Below are positions 33,035 through 40,695 of a stretch of DNA of 40,695 nucleotides, piece by piece. The stretch lies in assembly GCA_030040995.1 (NCBI GenBank), contig JASHOS010000292.1, positions 1 to 40,695 of the forward strand. The letters are read 5' to 3'. How positions within the stretch are numbered: the first letter of the stretch is position 1; every line of letters starts with the position of its first letter. Below the pieces are notes generated by a model. The model did no database searches, was not told the origin of the DNA, and saw nothing but the letters and a program-made list of their open reading frames with translations. Made by a program: the position numbers and the translations under genes. The DNA comes from Terriglobia bacterium (GTDB lineage: Bacteria > Acidobacteriota > Terriglobia > UBA7540).

Positions 33035-35428
33035 TCAAGGATCGCGAGCCGGGTGGCCGTTGGTGTCTAAGATGGAACGTACTTTCTGAGCTAGAGCCTC
33101 GGCAGAGAACGGTTTTTGAATAAAGAGCGCATCACTCCCCAGCACTTCTGCGCCTCCGATTTTGTTGCCGGCATAGCCGGTCATGAAGAGAACCTTGGAT
33201 TCGGGGTGCAATTCACCAGCGGCGCGAGCGAGTTCCAGCCCGCTCAATTGCGGCATGACCACATCGGTCAATATGATGTGAATCGGCGCCCGGTGACTGC
33301 GGCAGAGAGCCAGCGATTCCTCTCCCGTTCTTGCCTCGAGCACGTGATAGCCCCTGGAGGCCAGCACTCTTCGAAGGAGCTCCCGGACGGAATCTTCATC
33401 CTCTACGAGAAGAACGGTCTCTGATCCCCTAACTTCCTGAACGGGAAAGCCTGCCGTTCTTAGCCCCGAAGGGTCCTCATCGACAGCGGGAAGGTAAATT
33501 TTGAACTGTGTTCCCTTACCCGGCTCGCTTGAAAGCCAAATATAACCGCTGCTCTGCTTGACGATGCCGTAAACCGTAGAAAGGCCCAGCCCGGTACCCT
33601 TGTCTTTTTCCTTGGTCGTAAAAAAAGGCTCAAACGCGCGCGATCGAGTCTCGCCATCCATGCCGCATCCGGTGTCGGATACTTCCATCAGAACGTACTT
33701 CCCCGGTTGAACGCGGACATGGTCCCGCACGAACCCCTCCTCGACGAGGGAATTGGACGTCTGAATGATGAGCTCTCCACCCACGGGCATGGCGTCGCGA
33801 GCGTTGACAGCTAGATTCAGAATCACCTGTTCGATTTGTGCCGGGTCCGCTTTCACCCGGCCCAGCCCAGGACCCGAGATGACCTTCAGCTTGACGTCCT
33901 CGCCAATCACCCTTCGCAGCATGCCGCTCATCTCAGAGACAACAGCGTTCAAATCGAGGACCTGGGGAGCCATCACCTGGAGCCTGCTGAAGGCCAGCAA
34001 TTGCCGGGTCAGCGAAGCCGCCCTTTCGCCCGCTTTCTTAATCTGGTCCGTGTAGCGGCGCAGAGAGCTATCGGGCGGCAGCTTTTCCAGCACCATGTCG
34101 CTGTAACCCAAAATGGCAGTAAGCAGATTATTGAAGTCGTGCGCGACACCGCCCGCCAGCCGCCCGACGGCTTCCATCTTCTGCGCTTGGAAGAGTTGCT
34201 CCTGAAGGCCCCTTTGCTCGGTTATGTCACGATAGTTGATCACGATCGCGCTGACGCTCGGCTCATCAAGTAAATTCGTCCCGAGCGCCTCGATCCATCG
34301 CCACGAGCCATTTTTGTGCCGATAGCGAAGCTGTGTGACCTGAGAACTAAAAGGGCGCCGCACGATGGTTTGGAATACCGAAAGTATCTGTGGTGCGTCG
34401 TCAGGGTGCACCAACTCAAAGATATTCTTCCCCATCCGCTCGTCGATGTCATAGCCCAAAATGGGGCTGACCGCATGGCTGGAATAGATAACGCGCCCGG
34501 TGGAATCAATCAGGGAAATGGCGTCGGAACTTTTTTCAAGCAGAGTGCGGAACCGACGCTCGTCACGCCGCACCGCCTCCTCTGCCCGCTTCCACTGCGT
34601 GATGTCGAGTAAGATTCCTTCTATGACCGGCGGGGACTCCGGCCCATAATCGACCAGACTGGCGCTCGCCAGAGCCCAGACCGGCTGTCCGTCCAGCCGC
34701 CGGAGATCAATCTCGAAGTGATCGATTGATTTCCTCTCCCTCACCCTCCTCAACAGATACTCGATATCCTCCTGTCTGGACGCGATTTCCTGCAGCCGGT
34801 GCATGCGGGCGTCCTCGCACCGGGGGTATCCAAGGATGCGAGCGCCCGCTTCATTCAAATCGACAATCTGGCCTTCCAGAGACGCCCGGTAAACGCCGGC
34901 CATGTCTTGATCGAAGAGCGACTGGTATCTCTCTTGCGCCAACCGCCGCGCCCGGTTGGCCCATGCGGTTTCATCCTGATGCCGTTTTAGTTCAAGAATT
35001 CGCGCCACAATCAGAGGCAGCCTCACAAGCTCCCTCGGACTCACCCAATCCGCCAATTCCGGACGTACGATCCCCGCAGGGCCATAATTGAAATAATCGC
35101 TCAGTTGAATGAACGGTGTGCCTGCGGCGCTCCTGTTTATCGCCTCGGCGGTTTGGTTGCCCGGACTCGATGGCAGATCAGGCTCGCCAATGATCAGTGC
35201 GTATTTCTTCAACTTCAGCGCCGCCTCAAACTCCGCCCACGAGCTGACCAAGTCGGTCGAGAAATTCAGACCGGCAGTGTTGAGCATAGCGATGCACCGC
35301 TTTCCAAGTTGCGAATCATCCGAGACGATCAGAATTTCAAGCCGGACTCCAGTTTCCTGTGGGTGAACTGGAACGGGTGCAGCCACGGGAACGCGGTCGG
35401 CCACGGAATGGAGAGCGTTTTCGGGCAT
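33035..35428 (-). CDS. PAS-containing hybrid histidine kinase with N-terminal pseudo-receiver
   Basis: A 797-residue soluble hybrid kinase. Residues about 29-148 are a receiver-like domain with acidic Asp37-Asp38 but Glu82 where the phosphoacceptor Asp should be ([10 protein letters not shown]), and no conserved Lys. PAS domains are at about 165-285 and 292-410. The DHp has His430 ([20 protein letters not shown]). The ATPase domain covers about 525-648 ([31 protein letters not shown]). A normal C-terminal receiver (670-790) has phosphoacceptor Asp722 ([12 protein letters not shown]). No membrane segment is seen, so it senses a cytoplasmic cue. ATG 35428 follows AGGAAGG directly; the open frame upstream of it is not domain-like. 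No separate response regulator is adjacent. Confidence 0.9.
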   Translation of the reverse strand: MPENALHSVADRVPVAAPVPVHPQETGVRLEILIVSDDSQLGKRCIAMLNTAGLNFSTDLVSSWAEFEAALKLKKYALIIGEPDLPSSPGNQTAEAINRSAAGTPFIQLSDYFNYGPAGIVRPELADWVSPRELVRLPLIVARILELKRHQDETAWANRARRLAQERYQSLFDQDMAGVYRASLEGQIVDLNEAGARILGYPRCEDARMHRLQEIASRQEDIEYLLRRVRERKSIDHFEIDLRRLDGQPVWALASASLVDYGPESPPVIEGILLDITQWKRAEEAVRRDERRFRTLLEKSSDAISLIDSTGRVIYSSHAVSPILGYDIDERMGKNIFELVHPDDAPQILSVFQTIVRRPFSSQVTQLRYRHKNGSWRWIEALGTNLLDEPSVSAIVINYRDITEQRGLQEQLFQAQKMEAVGRLAGGVAHDFNNLLTAILGYSDMVLEKLPPDSSLRRYTDQIKKAGERAASLTRQLLAFSRLQVMAPQVLDLNAVVSEMSGMLRRVIGEDVKLKVISGPGLGRVKADPAQIEQVILNLAVNARDAMPVGGELIIQTSNSLVEEGFVRDHVRVQPGKYVLMEVSDTGCGMDGETRSRAFEPFFTTKEKDKGTGLGLSTVYGIVKQSSGYIWLSSEPGKGTQFKIYLPAVDEDPSGLRTAGFPVQEVRGSETVLLVEDEDSVRELLRRVLASRGYHVLEARTGEESLALCRSHRAPIHIILTDVVMPQLSGLELARAAGELHPESKVLFMTGYAGNKIGGAEVLGSDALFIQKPFSAEALAQKVRSILDTNGHPARDP

Positions 35429-35435
35429 CCTTCCT

Positions 35436-35441
35436 ATTATA
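35436..35441 (-). promoter_or_regulatory. Perfect -10 box close to the kinase start codon
   Basis: On the minus strand TATAAT ends 7 bases before the kinase ATG, within an AT-rich patch containing the palindrome TATATCATATA. Initiation would fall at or next to the start codon, suggesting a leaderless or very short leader. No convincing -35 box. The rest of the 318-base gap to the M16 start shows nothing else. Confidence 0.4.
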
Positions 35442-35746
35442 TGATATATTACACATAAAGTAACAGGCCTCTCACCCGCATAGCTCCCCACTATTTTTTG
35501 TGCCAGAATAGAAGTCTGACCATAAGCATTTTGCATGCGAAGGGCGGGTGCTGGACACCCTAACATGGGGTGGTCTGTGGACATTCTTCCGCAGCGGGCG
35601 CTTCCCGAAGCTATCCCTCAGAAGGCCTTGGACTTACGAACGGCGAGGGGCTGCCTTGCGGGATCCTCCAGGGCTATTTCACCCGAGGGGGAGACGACCA
35701 TCCAACGGCCAAACTCAAGCTCGAAAATTATCCCAGGAGGAGCGGT

Positions 35747-37012
35747 ATGCCTGACGTTGAGAAGCAGGTTCTTTCTAATGGGCTGACCGTCATTACGGAG
35801 AGCATGCCCGCCGTACGATCCGTTTCAATCGGAATCTGGGTGCGCACGGGATCTCGTCAGGAGGGCGAGTTGGAAAATGGCATTACCCATTTCCTGGAGC
35901 ACATGGTTTTCAAAGGTACCAAGAACCGGACAGCGGAGGAAATCGCCCGGTCAGCGGACTCCATCGGCGGCCACCTCGATGCGTTTACCGCCAAGGAATG
36001 CACCAGCTTTTCTATTAAGGTCCTCGACGAGCATGTGGAGAGAGGGTTCGAAGTACTCGCTGATCTGGTGAAGAACCCAGTGCTTATGCCCGAGCATATC
36101 AGCAAAGAGAGCCAGGTGGTGCAAGAAGAAATCAAGATGGTGGAAGATACGCCTGACGATCTGGTTCACGAAATCTTCACTGAAAATTACTGGCGCGGTC
36201 ATTCGCTGGGCCGTCCGATCCTGGGAACACGCCAGACCGTCCGGAGCTTCGACCGTCCCCGACTCACGGACTATTTCCAGTGGCATTATACGCCCCACAA
36301 CATGATCATCACGGCGGCGGGACATCTGTCGCACGCCGCGATCGTCGATCTGGTGGCAAGGGAATTTGCTGATGTTCCGCCCGGCCAGCCGGCGGTTCCC
36401 GACCCCGCCCCGATACCCCATCCGGTTATCCGCCACCGGCACAAGAAGAATCTTGAGCAGGCGCACATCTGCCTCGGTACTCCGGCTTATTCTCACGCGG
36501 ACGAAAAACGGTATGCTTGTTACATCATGAATACCGTGATGGGCGGAGGAATGAGCTCCCACCTGTTTCAGAACATCCGCGAACAGCGGGGTTTGGTGTA
36601 CGCCGTCTTTTCCGGTCTCAGTGCGTTCCGGGACACGGGGTATCTGAGCGTTTACGCGGGAACGGCTGCCGAGCAAGTCCCGGAAGTCGTCAAACTGATT
36701 GTCGAAGAGCTTCATCAGATGAAAACCAAGCCCCTCACTGATGACGAGCTTCAGCGCGCCAAGGACTATCTTAAAGGCAGCACCCTACTGGGTCTGGAAT
36801 CCACCATGAGCCGCATGTCCAATCTGGCCCGCCAGGAGATGTATTTTGGCCGCCACATGAGCATGGACGAGATCGCTCAGCAAGTGGATGCCGTGACAGC
36901 GGAGGGCGTCCTCCAAGTTGCTCAAGAACTCTTTGACCCCGGACGAATCGGGCTTACGGTTCTCGGACCTATGGACGGCGTGAAACTCAGCCGCGCGGAG
37001 CTTCAATGCTAA
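35747..37012 (+). CDS. M16 family zinc metallopeptidase
   Basis: A 421-residue pitrilysin/processing-peptidase-like enzyme. The inverted zinc motif HxxEH is intact (His48, Glu51, His52; THFLEHMVFKGT), with the distal acidic segment QEEIKMVEDTPDDLVHE about 75 residues on. The second domain has NTVMGGGMSSHLFQNIREQR and GLVYAVFSG, standard for active YmxG/PqqL-like forms. Such enzymes degrade peptides or protein leaders in the cytoplasm or periplasm; no signal peptide is seen. I start it at ATG 35747 because AGGAGG lies 8 bases upstream and the conserved VLSNGLTVITE follows; the longer frame from 35570 is spurious. Its last 26 bases overlap the convergent exosortase gene. Confidence 0.93.
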   Translation: MPDVEKQVLSNGLTVITESMPAVRSVSIGIWVRTGSRQEGELENGITHFLEHMVFKGTKNRTAEEIARSADSIGGHLDAFTAKECTSFSIKVLDEHVERGFEVLADLVKNPVLMPEHISKESQVVQEEIKMVEDTPDDLVHEIFTENYWRGHSLGRPILGTRQTVRSFDRPRLTDYFQWHYTPHNMIITAAGHLSHAAIVDLVAREFADVPPGQPAVPDPAPIPHPVIRHRHKKNLEQAHICLGTPAYSHADEKRYACYIMNTVMGGGMSSHLFQNIREQRGLVYAVFSGLSAFRDTGYLSVYAGTAAEQVPEVVKLIVEELHQMKTKPLTDDELQRAKDYLKGSTLLGLESTMSRMSNLARQEMYFGRHMSMDEIAQQVDAVTAEGVLQVAQELFDPGRIGLTVLGPMDGVKLSRAELQC

Positions 37013-37934
37013 GCGAGTCCTTCTTGCCGTGCGACCAGCCGCGAAGCAGCCTGGTGGCCAGCGCCAAAATTGCCAGCGCCAGCGAAAAAAAGATTATTCC
37101 CCCTTTCCGGTGAAGATTCCCGTGCATGAAACCCATGTCCACATAATTTCCCAGCATGGAGAGAATGAATACTCGCAGGCCGTTAGTGAAAGAAATAATG
37201 GGGAAGACCATCAGAACCAACAGGCCTTTTTGCCATGCGGGTTTAAGGGCGAAATGGCCTACCAGGATCGTGGTGATAAACAGGGCCGTTGCGGAATGAA
37301 TCCCGCTGCATTCCTTGGCGACCACAAGGGTCAGCCGCGGCAGAAAAAAGGTCAGCCCGTTTCTCAAAACAGGTATGCCGCTGAGCGAGTAGAGGAAGGA
37401 AGCGACGTCGGCAGATCCGTGCTGGATGGCGGCAAGGGGCTTGGCCATCACAACGTGGGGGAGCGGCACGAGGAGAAGGGTGAAAAGCAAGGCAAACAGC
37501 CCGGCGCGCGAAGCGCGACGGCCATAGCACAAGGCGAAGCCGCCGATCCCAATAACAACAAAACCCAGGATTTTGAGGAACAGTTCGCTGCCCGAGCCCA
37601 GCCGGCTCGAATAGATGGCGCCTGCGCTCGCCACCGTGATTCCGGCCAGGATGAGGAATATTCCAAGACCCGGCGAGTAATGAACCTCCCGGAAGATCTT
37701 TCTTCTTTCGATGTAAAAGAGACTCAAGGAAACCAGCGGTATCAGACCAATATAAGAGTACTCGGCGCTACTCCTGCACAGCGCGATCAGGTTCTCTAGC
37801 GGTGCTAAGAAGACAAGAATCGAAACGGCGGCGAGTGATGCCTGTAGGAGGTTTTTCGGTGAAGCCAGACGATGAAAGTCTGTGCGGGAGACGTGACGCA
37901 GAATGGATATTCCCAGTTTCTGGTCGATAGGCAC
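36987..37934 (-). CDS. Exosortase
   Basis: A 315-residue polytopic membrane protein of the exosortase/archaeosortase family, transpeptidases that cut PEP-CTERM-like sorting tails and attach the protein to the envelope. The catalytic triad is visible: Cys209 (VVAKECSGIHS), Arg254 (FTNGLRVFILS) and His275 (HGNLHRKGGIIFF). About eight hydrophobic helices are present. It starts with GTG 37934, preceded by GAGGGGTGA at proper spacing. No PEP-CTERM target or polysaccharide gene is in the window, so its substrates must be encoded elsewhere. It converges with the M16 peptidase gene and overlaps it by 26 bases. Confidence 0.88.
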   Translation of the reverse strand: MPIDQKLGISILRHVSRTDFHRLASPKNLLQASLAAVSILVFLAPLENLIALCRSSAEYSYIGLIPLVSLSLFYIERRKIFREVHYSPGLGIFLILAGITVASAGAIYSSRLGSGSELFLKILGFVVIGIGGFALCYGRRASRAGLFALLFTLLLVPLPHVVMAKPLAAIQHGSADVASFLYSLSGIPVLRNGLTFFLPRLTLVVAKECSGIHSATALFITTILVGHFALKPAWQKGLLVLMVFPIISFTNGLRVFILSMLGNYVDMGFMHGNLHRKGGIIFFSLALAILALATRLLRGWSHGKKDSLSIEAPRG

Positions 37935-37955
37935 TCAGAATCACCCCTCAGCGTT

Positions 37956-37999
37956 GCAAAAAGAAAAGGCCGGATTCGCAACCAACGGAATCCGGCCTT
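37956..37999 (-). terminator. Rho-independent terminator of the radical SAM gene
   Basis: On the minus strand a perfect 12-bp stem (AAGGCCGGATTC / GAATCCGGCCTT, plus-strand 37966-37977 and 37988-37999) with a 10-base loop is followed by TTTTCTTTTT. It ends transcription coming from the radical SAM gene before the exosortase gene, so these two genes are separate units. Confidence 0.85.
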
Positions 38000-38167
38000 G
38001 TTACGACCCTATGAAGTGCTTGCCCAACTATTGTGGCGGCCGAAACCTTTCTTGACAATCGTGGCTTCGGATGCCCCCCGCCATCCGGCGTGTCGGCAAG
38101 CGCTGCTTCCCTGCGCCACCCTCCTGCTCAAGGGAATCCCTGAAGAAACCTGGATGAAATCCTCCGA

Positions 38168-40261
<2,094 letters not shown>

Positions 40262-40614
40262 TAGCGTTGGACCTCCTGTCGGTTAAGTTGAATCGTCCTG
40301 TTCACTCGCGGACGGCGCAGAATTGCGCTCCCCCTGCTTGTTAGTGGTTGAATATATCACCGAATCTAGCCTGCTGCCAGACTAAAGCTTATAAAATTCT
40401 AAGACTCCCGTCGCAGTCCCACTTTGCACTCCCTCCGGACTTGTAGGCATCCGAATAGGTGCAATCTGCCGCTCCCAAGGCTCATGTTAGTAGGCGGCCC
40501 TAATGCCGTTAAGTTTTTTTTGCCGAATGGTCGTTTTAGGCGGTTAGATGGCTCGGAAGTTGCCGCGAACGGAAGTCAATCTCCCTATAATCAATGCCTT
40601 GGCAGGGGAAAGGA
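40262..40614. other. Divergent intergenic region
   Basis: 353 bases without a gene between the radical SAM start and the next plus-strand start. A good -10 box TATAAT (40586-40591) serves the plus-strand gene; its -35 is weak (TTGCCG with 20-base spacing). AT-rich patches near 40351-40357 and 40390-40399 could hold the minus-strand promoter, but no clear boxes were found. Confidence 0.5.
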
Positions 40615-40695
40615 ATGGCGGCCTTGCACAGTGAAGGACTTGGCGAATTCCTTGATCTCGATGAATTGGTTCAGGGGGACATCACGGAATGTCTG
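40615..40695 (+). CDS. Start of an unidentified gene, cut by the window edge
   Basis: An open frame of 27 codons running off the end. It begins MAALHSEGLGEFLDLDELVQ and is acidic and hydrophilic with no recognisable motif. AGGGGAAAGG just before the ATG is a good ribosome-binding site and TATAAT lies 23 bases upstream of it, so this is probably a true start. An in-frame ATG at 40594 is an alternative. Function unknown. Confidence 0.55.
   Translation, partial: MAALHSEGLGEFLDLDELVQGDITECL

Overview
The window is about 40.7 kb of moderately GC-rich chromosomal DNA that looks like an acidobacterium. The grounds are the gene types rather than any marker gene. They include a PadR regulator beside an orphan duplicated MacB/FtsX-type permease with no ATPase (the ADOP arrangement), a winged-helix/TPR transmembrane regulator, a TonB receptor with an N-terminal carboxypeptidase-regulatory-like domain, a Tat-exported phospholipase-C-like phosphoesterase, an exosortase, and a Tes/Mss-like radical SAM protein. 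No rRNA, tRNA, CRISPR array, prophage or intact insertion sequence was seen.

Layout. 1-0.85 kb (minus): a two-gene molybdenum hydroxylase (2Fe-2S subunit plus the cut-off catalytic subunit). 1.0-2.9 kb (plus): winged-helix/TPR regulator. 3.0-6.0 kb (minus): ADOP permease and PadR, with two palindromic direct repeats before padR. 6.4-10.6 kb (minus): phosphoesterase and TonB-dependent receptor. 11.4-12.8 kb (plus): ECF sigma factor and an anti-sigma factor carrying an HNH-like C-terminal domain. 13.1-14.7 kb (plus): exported cytochrome c/sorbosone-dehydrogenase fusion. 15.8-22.5 kb: mostly minus-strand carbon metabolism (LutC-like protein, rhamnulose-1-phosphate aldolase/dehydrogenase, RPE-like epimerase, LsrF, glutamate formimidoyltransferase) with a plus-strand DksA/TraR zinc-finger gene inside. 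22.9-27.3 kb (plus): pyruvoyl-dependent arginine decarboxylase, a deoxyhypusine-synthase-like protein, a xylose-isomerase-like TIM barrel and a Gfo/Idh/MocA oxidoreductase. 27.6-32.9 kb (minus): a tight run of exported hypothetical, sigma-like/zinc-finger protein, GNAT acetyltransferase and a 1120-residue CPBP-type membrane protease. 33.0-40.3 kb: hybrid histidine kinase (minus) divergent from an M16 peptidase (plus), whose 3' end overlaps a convergent exosortase; then a terminator and the radical SAM gene. A plus-strand gene starts at 40615 and runs off the window.

How the genes may work together. RhaD yields DHAP and lactaldehyde and oxidises the lactaldehyde; LutC-type proteins belong to lactate oxidation. 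LsrF plus an RPE-like epimerase resembles the Salmonella lsrF/lsrE pair of autoinducer-2 catabolism, but no lsr kinase or transporter is present. The arginine decarboxylase and DHS-like protein look like a polyamine module in an organism that should have no eIF5A to modify.

The most striking non-coding feature is a family of about 247-bp elements with terminal inverted repeats (TTGTAGCGCAGCG type). Two copies have recognisable ends on both sides, a third is diverged, and there are partial copies, all in one orientation. Smaller GTAGCG...CGCTAC hairpins and one unrelated 134-bp element with 17-bp inverted ends also occur. They look like non-autonomous (MITE/REP-like) elements, and in two places the first bases of a copy supply the stop codon of the preceding reading frame.
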